Made by a program: the position numbers and the translations under genes. 64,000 nucleotides of DNA, taken from the NCBI RefSeq assembly GCF_002775205.1, contig NC_036456.1, positions 18,255,463 through 18,319,462 of the forward strand, given 5' to 3'. Below, in pieces: positions 49,885 through 61,000 of the stretch. Position 1 is the stretch's first letter; the number at the start of each line of letters is the position of its first letter. This stretch comes from Xiphophorus maculatus (Eukaryota; Chordata; Actinopteri; Cyprinodontiformes; Poeciliidae). The notes beneath the pieces were generated by a model. The model was not told the DNA's origin. It did not search any database and saw only the letters and a program-made list of their open reading frames with translations.

Positions 49885-52414
49885 GTAGGCAGACAGAGAC
49901 GATTATGGGAACTGTGGAGTGGGTGTTGAGGCTATAAAATGGGTGAATGTTAAGGTAAAATATAGAAAGAAAATGGCCCATGCAGGAAATTTGCAATTAC
50001 ATTTGCAACTGCAAGCTTTCACATCAGTCTAAACTCTGGTTTTTATGCTAGAATGTCTCTTATTTTGAAGAAATCTTAAAAAATAAGTGAAATTCTTTGA
50101 GAAAAAATATATTTTCTGGGTATTTTTATGCAGTTTCTCACCAAGCAGCCCTGAATTAATTGTGTGAAGTTGAACCTTCAACTACTGATCTTTACATTCA
50201 CACTTCATGCGAGGCAAACAAAGAAAGTATCTCAATGTTTTCTTTCACGAATGCTATTGAACTTGTTTTTCCACCGTAGCAAAAATATCAGGGATGCTTA
50301 GATCTCTTATCTCCAAGATTTCAATCTGTTGTTTTGTCTTCTGCCCTAATTGCTTTGTTGGCACCAATTAGCAGAACCTGAGCAGAAGAAAGGAAAACAT
50401 TATACACATTCCAAGTAAAATCCCTGAGACCCATTTGTCCTTTATCCTCTCGTTAGCAGGTCGGGTGAGACTGAACTCGGAGTCCATCGCTTCCACCATC
50501 TCCAGAGAGGTGGAGCTGCAGGCAAGGGGGGAAGAGGAGGTTGGGACCCCCACTGAGGGCTTTCCATTCAGGGGCCGATCTTTATCAGCTCCTCCCTCCT
50601 TGTGGGCTGCCAAGAAGTACGGCCGGCAGCTTCGGAGGATGAGTGATGAGTTTGTCAACCTGCTTGATAAAGGGGTGAGGATGAGGAATCTCTAAACTTT
50701 ATTGATGTTAAAAAGCTTAAAGTGTAACTAACCCGTCTCTGAAAGCATAAGCCCCGCCCCCTGCCCAATTTAGAACAAATCCACTGAAGTGGGCGGAGCC
50801 AAGAGACACTGAGGGGCTCAGCAAAGTGAGGGGATGAGTGGAGGGGCTTAAGCGAGGCTCTGGTTAGGAAGAAATAAGCAGCTACCAATTTATCCACTTT
50901 GTCACCATAATTAGCAACTTTTCAGACCAATCTAGTGACTCTTTTTGTTTTATTTAAAGTGTAACTAATCCCCAAATAAACATGTTTTTGTTAATAAACT
51001 GTTTAGATAGGTTATTTTGGGGTCTATCTATATTTTTCTGTGCCAATTTTGACATTTTTGTGTAAATTTGTTTAGTTCTGCATTATTTTGCCTAAAGCCG
51101 TCTCAGTGTTGGCCTCCTTCAGTCAAACGGTGCCTAAGCAGTAGGATTCTCCTATTTGTTTGAAACGGTATGCCGTTACGTCACACCGTATTGGGTTTGG
51201 TTGTAAAACTATCTAACTCAGACACGCAGCCCCTGTGAGTCGAGTTGGAATAGTGAGCTGAGCTTGGAGAGCTTTGATTGATAGTTTCTCAGTTTTACAA
51301 ATGTGTGATTTATTTGCAATATGAGTAGATTAGGTCTGCTCTGCTCTGACTGTAGGTGTAGGGATGCTGTTGAACGACTGTGTCAGATTGGCTGCAGTGC
51401 TGAGGAAGCAGGAGAGGCTAATGGCAGCTAATGGCCGTTCTCGCTGCTCGCTCCGGACAGACAGACAGTCTGCCTGCTGATTGTTGTAGTCATAAAATAT
51501 CCAACAACACAGAAAAAGTCTCTAGATCAGTAGTTTAAATTTTGATAAAAAGTAAATAATATAGTGACAAAGTGGACAAATTGACATCAGTTGACCTGCT
51601 CATCCCCACACTTGACCACGCCCCCCTGTGTATCTTGACCCCGCCCACTGCGTCAGGGGGCGGGGTTATGCTTTCACAGACAGCTTAGCGACTTTTCCAC
51701 CAACTAACAAAGTCATTCTTTGTTTACCTAGCAACAACCCACTCACCCTTCGGTTACCTAGCAACGATCTGCTGAGTAACTGACGCAGCTGCAGTTTAAG
51801 GTTTTGAAACTGTTCCTCATAACTGCTAAAAAATGAACAAACAACAGCCTGGAGTGAAAACTGTGGCTAAAACAGGAAATGTTCCACAAGTTTTGAATTA
51901 TTTCAGATATTTAAAATAAACAAATGAACAATTATTGACGTTGAACCGCTTATGATAACGTTTTCAGCCGAATCTACCAGCCCTAAACTTAGATACGCTT
52001 TCAGTCAATACTCGTTATTCCTACTCCTGATTCGCCATGGGGCCCGTGTCTCTTGCCCTCTTTCAACCCAAAGAGGGCAGCACTGAGACCATTTCAGGCA
52101 AATTATTGAAGAGTTTAACAAATTTACACTGAAATGTAAAAATTTGCACAGAAAAATAAAGACAGCACCTTTAAAAACCAATTTGTGCAGCTTATCTACA
52201 AAAAACAGTTGCTTTGGAGTTTAGTTATTACTTCAATATGGTAATCGTTTTATGTTTCTGCTTTTGTGTCACCTAGGAAATGAGGAATGTGAGCAGTGAT
52301 GGGTCGAACAGACCGATTCACCACTCCAGGAGCTGGTGGAGCTACCTCTTCAGTCACCAGGAGACAGAGGGAGAGAACAACCACCACGAAAACCACGCCT
52401 CCCGCACCGAGTAG
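49740..52414 (+). CDS. bad: BCL2-associated agonist of cell death (Bad), three coding exons
   Basis: BH3-only pro-apoptotic protein that binds anti-apoptotic BCL-2/BCL-XL at the mitochondrial outer membrane and is held inactive in the cytosol by 14-3-3 after phosphorylation. Coding exons are 49740-49884, 50460-50674 and 52277-52414; joined, they give 498 nt, 165 aa, close to the ~168 aa of mammalian BAD. All introns are GT-AG with matching phases (1, then 0). The product has an acidic N-terminus (EERGD region), a 14-3-3-type site RGRSLSAPP at residues 86-94, and a BH3 helix at about 96-116 containing YGRQLRRMSDEF with its invariant Leu106 and Asp111 and the PKA-type Ser110. The C-terminus has the SWWSYLFSHQE segment typical of fish Bad. 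The start ATG lies 8 nt inside exon 2, just after a strong acceptor. The human Ser112-type site (RHSSYPAG) is not evident. The family call is very secure; the untranslated ends are inferred. Confidence 0.96.
50460..50674 (+). CDS. bad: bad coding exon 2, with 14-3-3 site and BH3 helix
   Basis: Acceptor TTAGCAG at 50453-50459; donor GGG|GTGAGG at 50674/50675. 215 nt completes the split Ser49 codon and ends in phase 0. It encodes the regulatory RSLSAPP motif and the whole BH3 helix, matching the exon organisation known for vertebrate BAD. Confidence 0.95.
50710..51690. mobile_element. Foldback element in bad intron 3
   Basis: GAAAGCATAAGCCCCGCCCCC (50740-50760) and its inverted match GGGGGCGGGGTTATGCTTTC about 0.9 kb on (51655-51675). 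The inside is non-coding. Confidence 0.65.
52277..52414 (+). CDS. bad: bad terminal coding exon
   Basis: Acceptor CACCTAG ends at 52276. 45 codons follow, then TAG at 52412-52414. It encodes the Trp-rich SWWSYLFSHQE segment and a His/Asn-rich tail ending in RTE, characteristic of fish Bad. Confidence 0.95.
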   Translation, partial: EMRNVSSDGSNRPIHHSRSWWSYLFSHQETEGENNHHENHASRTE

Positions 52415-55400
52415 ACCCTCATAGAGGAGCGCAAGAGTTGATCGAGGTTTTATTGGTGGGAAGAAAAACCACTGAACAACCTGTGACTGGAAAAAAGGTT
52501 TCCAGATTTAAGGACTTGGTTAAATAGATCATTTATAGGTTTTGTTTTTATGTCTTTGCTATACACATTAGATTGTTTTATTACGTGTTAGCTGTAATTT
52601 AGTAATGTTAGGCTGTCCCTTGTGTCATAGGAAAAGTAAGTCAAAATACAGCGAAAGTGAGATGATATCTTAAAAGTTTATTTAGACTTGCAATTAGTGG
52701 ATGGAAGAAGTTGGTATTTTACATTGGAGTTTATTTTATTGCACCAGAATCTACAAATGAACCAATTTGGATTTTTGTTTTGGTCTCATTACACATGGGA
52801 AACGGCTCAGTTTGCTACTTCTCCATACACCCCAATGTTACACCCATCTTCAGGGTTGCTGGATATCAGGAAAATGCAGTTGCAATATTGCTGCTGAATA
52901 CTGATTGCAAATAACTCATGTTTTTCATTTTGTTTTGTTTTCCATCGTCGTCATCTTGTCCTCACTTCTCTCCCGGAGCTTTAGCATCTTGGTCAGTACA
53001 ATCTAGATCTAGATGGTCAAATATATTATCGACAATTAAAGTCTGAATGATTGATTCTCGTAATTTATCTCTATAGGCTTTATAAATTGGGATGCCTGTT
53101 CTGATTTGGTACTTGAATGTACTTACGCTTTACATATCAGTCAATTTCCATTCATAATATTATACTTTTATAAGTTATGAAAATAAATGTTCACAAGGAT
53201 ACATAAATTTAACTTAAAATTGGGTACCATCTTTCTATAGATTTGATATCACACCTCTATTTCCATCGGTTATGATTCATTTCTGCCTGCTATTTTTTTT
53301 CGATCTTATTCATTGTCTTCTCACAGTAGAGGAGAAATTTTGTTTCAATCAACTGCAAGATTGGACAAAGAAACTCAAAGACATGTACAAACAGTTCACA
53401 GGCAAACTGCTTTTTCTGGGAGAAGAGGTAGAAAACTGCAAAGGTATGAAGTGGTTATAGGGCATATATCATCATTTTTACATCTTATTTTTATAACTAT
53501 GTTCTGATGTTTGGACTGGTTCTTAAATACACAAGTCAAGGTTTGCCTAAGAAAAACAGCAATGGAAAGTCTGCAGCTGTAATTTAAGTCAAGATTTTTG
53601 TATCGATTTATTCAATTAGAAAGAAGAAATCAGGAAAAAAGTTCCCTTCAGGCAGTGGATTTGAGACTCAACAGACCGGCACCCAACCTATGGATTTAAA
53701 AGCTCTCTGTGGTCGACCAAAAAATCTGTCATTTGGAGGAAAATTCTGGAAAAACCAGAATATTTTAAATTAGGGAGCCATGCAGTGATTATGTGTCTCC
53801 TTTTCCTCCACATAAGTGCGTTTTACTCATAAAGGTTTAACTACATGATGGTAACATAGCTGTCCAAACCTTATTCCGAGGACTTCTTTAGCAAAACCAC
53901 TCAAAACCACTTTTGTCTATCTACAGTTGGTTTCTCCATTAAAAGTCACTTCAAGCTAATGCTTCCCATGTCGGTTCCTTATCCCGGCAAACTTTATGCT
54001 CACAAACAACAGCTACAGCCACTTCAATGGTCAGGCTGTTGACTACCTGTCATGGCGTTAACCGTGTTGCATACTCGCCTCTTCAGATCCGTTTAATATA
54101 ATCAGATGAAGTATCTTTTTTTGGTCAAGAAAACAATTCGTCCTGGTAGAAATCTCTAGACTGTTTCATTGCAGACATATCTATATATGGTAGTGCCTTC
54201 CTGTTTTTGCAAGCTTCACTCAAGGCTTTTGTTCTTCTTTCTGAAAAGTGTGGTTTACAGATTACTTACTAAATGTAACTGGAAAAACAGATGGGAATTT
54301 CTTTACATTTCAAGATTTGAAGGTTTTAATGTCCAATATGATGATAAATGCCCTTTAAGGAGTTAAAACAAGCCCTGTTTCTTCACAGTTTTGTCATGAT
54401 TTTTAATGTAATCGGTGAACCTTTAGTGTTTTTTTGGTTTTTTTATACAAACTTCTCGTTCCACTGCTTGCAAGCCTTTTCTATGTTAAACAATCGTGCT
54501 TGACTATCAGAGAACTGCTTTATTAGAACAAATTTATCAAAAGAGCAACAATCTTGTTAGTGGGACAATCTGTGACGATGCACAAATATTATAAAACTTC
54601 AGGGTTTAGATTGTAGCCGGTGACATTAAAGCCTAAATATAAAAGCACAAAACAAGCCTATCTTTTTAAAGACTTTGACAAGCAAAAAAATTAAAAAAAC
54701 AAACATGGAAAAAAAAAGATTTTTAGCTGTAAATATGTTGTAAATATTTATTCAAATGACTTTGGTGGAGGTTTTAAATACAAATGGATTAACCAGAAGT
54801 TTATTTACGAGGTTTCCCAGCTGTTCAGTAAGCAATAGGCTTTGCACAATCCGCGGCTGTTGTGATAAATGTTACTGTTTTAAATGAATCGACTGCTGCA
54901 AGCCTCAACAAATGGCAGGATGAGTTCTCATCTTGTCTTATTTAAAGACGAGATGCTTTTTGTATCCAAACTGTCCGCAGACTTTGTTCTCTTCACTTTG
55001 TACTCTTGTTTTTATAAAAATTGTTAAATTTCATCAGCATCGACGTGTGGATAAAACTTCTCACTGGAATAACTTGTATTGTACTCTGATTTATGAGCAA
55101 TTCTTGGCACATATTTAAACATTTTTGGATATCATTATTGCCTCATATAAAAATCAGCCTTTCATACACAGATTGGTTTAAAAAAACAAAGCAAGGCTTG
55201 TCTAATATGTGATTATTAACAATGGTGATAAGTTCGTTCTGCTTGTGTCTTATCGTCTTCCTCTCGGCTTGTAGGGTTGAGTTGTGAAGTGCTCTGGTTT
55301 GTCTATAATAACATTTATGGCTCTGGTTCGGTCTTCTATAGCTTTTTCATTTTTATTTTTGCTTATGTATGCATTTTAATCTGAGAACTCCAGACAATCT

Positions 55401-56020
55401 GAACGGTGCCACAGAGACTGAACCAACGACTGTTTAAAAACGATTGATGACTACTGTTGGATCCCATTTCTTTTACTTTAATTTCATCACTTAGGAAAGC
55501 TTTACGTCTCAATAGGTGGACATTTACTTGAACTCTGATGTGGAAGCGGGACTAGATCCGAACCGAAGCTGAGCTGGGATTTAAGTGCTTAGTTATTAAA
55601 CGACCTGCCTTGAACGTTTTTGTTACCAGTGAATCGACAACACAGAGCCGGCCTTGAACTTTTTTCCCCAATCAGAGCCTTAAACTACACATTCGCTGTC
55701 CCCATTTAGCGCTCCAGAAATAGCGCAGTAGGTTTAGACGGATGTGAGCTCTCTGTCCAGAACTGAGAAGAGACATTTCAGATTCTGACAGACCGTATCC
55801 GTAGAGTAAAAAAAAAAAAAAAAACTCGCATGGCCACCAGGAGTTTTGCATACGATGCTAGCATTACTTGAATCTACAGATGTGTGCAAAGAAAACTGAA
55901 TTTTATCTGATTTTTCGTTTCTATTCTTTTTTCAGTTTTTAATTACTTTTTGTAAATGTATTTTCTCTACAGCTGTGAAAATTGATATATGCTGTCATGA
56001 ATAAATGATTTTAAGATTGA
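52415..56020 (+). other. bad: Repeat-poor region downstream of bad: probable long 3' UTR
   Basis: Unlike the flanking DNA, these 3.6 kb contain no transposon copy or long microsatellite that I recognise. Early poly(A) candidates are ATTAAA near 53035 and an AATAAA near 53183. A clear AATAAA lies at 56000-56005, followed by a GT-rich stretch. A long bad 3' UTR ending near 56.02 kb fits, but so does a second small + strand gene using the exon-like segments at 53327-53443 and 53620-53699. Confidence 0.4.
53327..53699 (+). other. Candidate spliced exon pair of unknown product
   Basis: A strong pyrimidine-rich acceptor ends at 53326, an open segment runs to a donor AAAG|GTATGA at 53443, and a second acceptor (TCAATTAG) ends at 53619. 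Joined in phase, the frame reads through a charged, helix-prone stretch (including DWTKKLKDMYKQF and FLGEEVENCKERRNQEK) and ends ...NRPAPNLWI at TAA 53697-53699. I do not recognise the family and see no first exon with an ATG nearby. It may be an alternative end of bad, the tail of an unannotated gene, or chance within a 3' UTR. Confidence 0.25.
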
Positions 56021-56059
56021 CTGAAGTTGTCTTAGTTTCTGTCGTTTAGTAAAAAGACG

Positions 56060-56465
56060 ATGCTTTGAAAACTGTAAAGATGAACAATGCAAAAAAAGTA
56101 TTTTTGTCTAATTTCTAGGTACACTTGAAATTATAAAAAACTGATTAGTAACTTTTTAGCAATATATAATAGCATGTTTTAAGTAAATAATTCCTTAATA
56201 TTGATGAAAAAGTACTAGTTCTACTGACAGATTATTTTATTTAACAAGACATTTTCCCCATTTTTAAGTAAAATAATCTGCCAATGGAACTAGTATTTTT
56301 TTCCTCAATATTAAGAAATTGTTTACTTAAAACAAGATCCTGTCTTGCTAAAAAGTTACTAACAAGTTAGTTTTATCTTAATTCAAGGGAACCTATATAT
56401 TTACACTAGAAACTAAACAAAAAACATTTGATAGCATTTTGTGTTTTTGCAGTGAATTAAGTTTA
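56060..56465. mobile_element. Foldback MITE family D, full copy
   Basis: Nearly palindromic. The left arm (TAGTAACTTTTTAGCAA, AAAGTACTAGTTCTA, AGATTATTTTA) is mirrored by the right arm (TAAAATAATCTGCCA, AACTAGTATTTTT, TTGCTAAAAAGTTACTA). Ends near 'TTGTGTTTTTGCAGTG'. Related partial copies at 40441 and 59045. Confidence 0.8.
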
Positions 56466-56682
56466 TTGCAGAGTCTAAACTTTAAAAAGTATGGGTTAAC
56501 TTTTAATTTTTAGTTTCAGGTAAATTTAGATTTTAAAAGATACCTCGAGTTTCCTTTTTTTACATTTTTTATTTTTTAACTTGCGTGTCCGGTCTGGCAG
56601 TCTGACACAGAATTGTTGTCTGAAATGTGAAGGAGTGTAACAGGATTACCGTCACAAGAGAAGCGTTACAGCTTTTTCTGAA

Positions 56683-57010
56683 CCGTATTTTCCGGACAAT
56701 AAGTTGCTACTTTCTTTCCCCCATTGGTTTGAACGCCGCATAAAGAGCGTAGTATGGGCTCAAGAGCGAAACGCAACAACGAAAGAGAGACTGAAGTGCC
56801 ACTGTGTTTCAATTCTGACACTGAAGAAGACGACTGTAGTCGCAGGAGGAAGATGAAGACTATAAGTTTTCCTGGTAAGCTACTGTATTTTTCTTTTAAG
56901 CAGCTGTCTTACAGGTTACTGTTTGAAAAAACATTTATGGTACATATTTGTGTATGTTACTGGTATTTCATTAGAAGTTGAAAAAGTGAAAATATCTTGT
57001 TTCAACATGG
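56683..57010 (+). mobile_element. Fish repeat starting CCGTATTTTCCGGAC
   Basis: 'AACCGTATTTTCCGGACAAT' plus AAGTTGCTACT and 'GAACGCCGCATAAAGAGCG' is the opening of a well-spread teleost repeat. The right boundary is not seen. A short frame from 56754 is part of it, not a gene. Confidence 0.55.
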
Positions 57011-57154
57011 CTACCAGTGGCTAATGTACAAGTGCTGCCATATACTGTATGTGTTGGTTTTAATGTAAAATATGATGTGGAACATCTGGCTTCATAGTGA
57101 GGTTAAATTGCACACAGGTGATTTTTATTAATTAGAAAACTTCTGAAGACAGTT

Positions 57155-57899
57155 TGTTACACTTTATTGAAGACAGAGTAACACAAATGCAAGGCACATT
57201 TTTTAAATGTGTACCTGTAAAGAAAATGTATAATTATCCATCCACTTCAGATGTGCGCTGCTTTGTGTTGGTCAGTCATATAAAATCAAAACAAAACACA
57301 GTGAAATGATTGGCTGAAGAAAGTTAAAACTGTAGCACCAAGCATTTAATAGACACAGTTAATACTAAAGATGGCATGAAAATAACCAAAAAACAAACAT
57401 TCAAGGCCTCAGCTTTAAGGATATTTTCAAAAACAGAAACATTTGTGCTCAGCTTTGGTCCACAAACAGAAACAGCCATTGGTTCTCCTGTTGGTAACAA
57501 TGACAGCTGGACTTTTGTTTATTTTCAGCACACAATGTTTTCAACACATTAGAAGTTTTCATGTCAGAACAAAGTGAGATACCCATGAAAAAACAAAAGT
57601 TGCTATTGTTGTGAAATCAGGAAGTGATAGCGGGCGATTGGCAAACTTCTTAGTTTTTCTCACAGTAAAACTGTTTCTGTGTGAATGAGAGGTGCAAACA
57701 GCAGCATTTTGTAAAAATGTGCAGATTAATCTTTTTAACATAATTTTACCTTTAAATGTTAAAATATGTAGAAATCCTGTAGATACTTGGTTTAAACAGC
57801 AAACTGAGAATCAACTACGAAGCAAATATCACGTCTGCATTTTCCCTCTGTTAAGGTTTTAAAACATCATGGCAGATCTTTCCACCCACTGCTGCTGTT
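57155..57899 (-). other. Aldo-keto reductase 3' UTR with poly(A) signals
   Basis: On the minus strand an AATAAA lies at 57178-57173, in the context CAATAAAGTG, and another near 57524. The tract also contains a short piece resembling a Tc1-type terminal repeat near 57250-57300. Transcription converges with bad, whose candidate signal is at 56000. Confidence 0.5.
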
Positions 57900-58079
57900 T
57901 CAGGCCACCTCCGATGGATCCCAGCAGAACCTGTGACCACAGTCCAGAGCCGACAGCCGGTCCATATCTGGGTCGCTCAGGGTGAAGTCGAACACCTCGG
58001 CGTTCCGCAGTATTCGCTCTGGATTTGAGGATTTGGGAAGAACCGGGATGCCCTGCTGCACCGCCCAGCGTAACAAAAC
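57900..58079 (-). CDS. Aldo-keto reductase terminal coding exon
   Basis: Acceptor GCCTACCAG; codes VLLRWAVQQG, the LPKSSNPERI adenosine-phosphate site and the end WDPSEVA. TGA stop at 57902-57900. 60 codons including stop. Confidence 0.95.
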   Translation of the reverse strand, partial: VLLRWAVQQGIPVLPKSSNPERILRNAEVFDFTLSDPDMDRLSALDCGHRFCWDPSEVA

Positions 58080-61000
58080 CTGGTAGGCGGCAACAAAGAG
58101 AAAAAAATTTAAATACTGGCACTAAAACAGTTGCTGGGTTTAAATTATAAATGTGCACAAATATTTGTCTATATTCTACTAATGTCAAAAAAACATAATT
58201 TTACAATCCTGCCATTTCTGTTAAATAATTAAAATTGCATTTAAATAAGCTTGTTCAAGTGATAAGTCATTAAAAACATGGTAGCTAAAGATGTAAATGG
58301 TTACATGAGATTTATTCATCAGCCATGGCGCCAGCGCTCATCATGCACCAACCATGAGAGGAAATGTTGGGATGTTATTCAGGCGTTGGAGCGTCAAACC
58401 CCTTACACGTGGGTTCGGCGACATTTTGGGGAACTTATTGTCAGTCATTTTACAGAAGAGCCATGGATTCAAAACGTTCAAATGACACAACTTTTTATAA
58501 ACTGTGCAATGCGGTGAGAGCTCTGGAGGAGCCGGCATCACATCACGTTTAAAAAATAAAAGCAAACCATCATCCTACTTCTACTTCCTGTCGTCGTCGT
58601 CATAGTTTTGGCCAGTTGTAACATCCAGATGTTGATCACGTGACTCGCGATGAGAAAAAGTGTTTCCGTTTCACTTCTGTGACATACATCTATGTTGATA
58701 TGGCTGAAAAATCATCTCATCCCAGCTCAAAAAAAAAGCTTTTATCAAAAACTTGTGAGCTTTTTTCGAAATTGGTGTTTCCGTTAAGCAAATTTATTTT
58801 TGTAATTTCAAGTTGTGCAGCTTTATGCTTAATGGAGACACAGTAAGTGATGTGCACCTGTGCAGGTGTGCGTTCGCAGTTCTTTGCCACCTCCAGGATC
58901 ACCGGGTCAGTGAGCAGCTCTCCTTTCCCTAAAGATGAGTACGCTTGAAAACAGACACCAAACTCCTTACACAGACTCCTCAGTTCAGGCTGGCAGAGCC
59001 GCGGGTGAAACTCCACCTGCAGGAAGCAAAAACTCAGAAATAAACCAGACACACTGCAAAAATACAAAATATTACTGAGCATTTTTGGTCTACTTAGCAT
59101 ATTTGAAATAAGTCAAAACTAACTTAGAAGTAACTTTTCAGCAACAAATGTTAGCATGTTTTAAGCAAATAATTACTTAGTATTGAAAAAGTACTTTTGT
59201 AGAGCAGAACAAGACATTTTTCCCCAATTATAATATCCTAAATTAACGGCCTAAGCCATTTCTTGATAAAAAAATTACTTTGGCCATTATTTTATCAAAA
59301 TGACTGTAAGAACATCTTGTTCTACTGGTAGATAATTTCACTTATCACTAGTACTTTGTTCTCTGCTACTATACAGACTCTGTCGTGATTGCTAAGGCTA
59401 GTTAGCATGGCCACCAATGACAACAGATCAACGGTTTCACTGTAATGGTAATTTGTTTCTCCATCATTAGCACATTTAGCAGCGCGTTCATGATGTGACT
59501 CACAGCGCTAAGACCCTCCTCCTGACTTTGATTGGTTGTTTTTGGTCGGGAGCTGTGCATTTCTTGAAACTGTGATGGTAGCTCCGGGAGGAGATGAATT
59601 TTTTCACATATTATCTGTCTCATATTATGTTGCCATGACATGGTGACAGTTCAAACAAATATGTAAAAAACTTCTTTTTAAAAAAAGTAAAAGTTACATA
59701 AGGCAGTTTTAATACTCAAATACCATGAAGCTCAGCCAACAGCTAAAGCTTGGACCAAAATGAGTCATCAACAGAAAGTTGATCCTTGAAAGATTAAGGT
59801 GCTGGAATGGCCTAGTCCAAGTTCAGAACTCAATCCTGGTTTGAAATGCTGCAGTGGAGAGCTGAACGATGTGAGAGACTGACAGTCATGCAGAAATCCA
59901 CTGTGATTAAAGGCTAATGCATAATGGGGGTATATCTCATGTGTCCTACCTGTAAAACTGCAGGAGGAACTTTACAGCTTTGCATCAGAGCTCTCATGTG
60001 TGCTGGTGTGTAGTTGGAGACTCCAATGGCTCTCAGCTTCCCCTGACCATGCAGCTCCTCCAGACTAGCCCAACTCTGAGCTCGGTTACCTGGAATCAAA
60101 CGTTACATCATCCTGTTACACAAAGCCTGCATCTATATTTTAGGGAGCAAACATGAGAGGTCAGTGTTATTCAGTGAACACAGTACATAATGCACTAATC
60201 ATTCAGCAAACCCGGGAAATAAAAAAAACACTTTAACCACTGAGATATTAATTCATATTAAAGTGAAATTAGAGCTGATCTCCATCGTAACATCTTAATT
60301 ACAAGAGTTAAGAGTAAAAATGTGTCAGTGGAAAACTAAAAACAACCACTATGAAGAATCTGTAAGAGCCACAGATTATCCTAATATAAACTGAATTAGT
60401 TATTTTTCTTTCTGGAGCCTTAAGGTTTTGCAAACTGGACCTCTGTGATTAAAAATGTCTACATCAATGAGGCTTTATTGATGAGGTCAAATCAAGTTTA
60501 TTTATAGAGCACATGTCAGCAACAAGGCACTTCAAAGCGATTTACATCATAAAAACATAATGCAGCAACCAATTGTGAAACAAGCAGTAAACATTAAATT
60601 TTGTCAAATTCCATAGTCAAAATCATCATGCAAATGAACATTGATCAATATAAATATCTATTGATCAATATTCCACTTACTACTAGTCAATGGCAACTCT
60701 AATCAGATGGGTTTTTAAGAAACCCGGTGTTTGATGCCAATACAAGAAAACAACCACAAATAAAGATTATTTATGTCCAACACCAAACACTCAAAAACAC
60801 ATAAACAGGTTTACCTGTGCAAAAATGAATAAGCTGTGCTCTAGTAGTAATTTGTGTTGGACTAGCACATAAAATCCCTATAAGATATTTTAAAGTTGGT
60901 GGTTGCAATGTGTCAAAAGTTGAGAGAGCTAGAGTGGAAGGAAAAGCATTGCACTAGATTGCAATAAAATTTTATTTTTCCAAGGAAAACAATAGTATGA

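Noticed and set aside
52688..52914. Two overlapping 67-69-codon frames after bad
   Set aside because: Neither has a domain or convincing splice signals; within the presumed 3' UTR.
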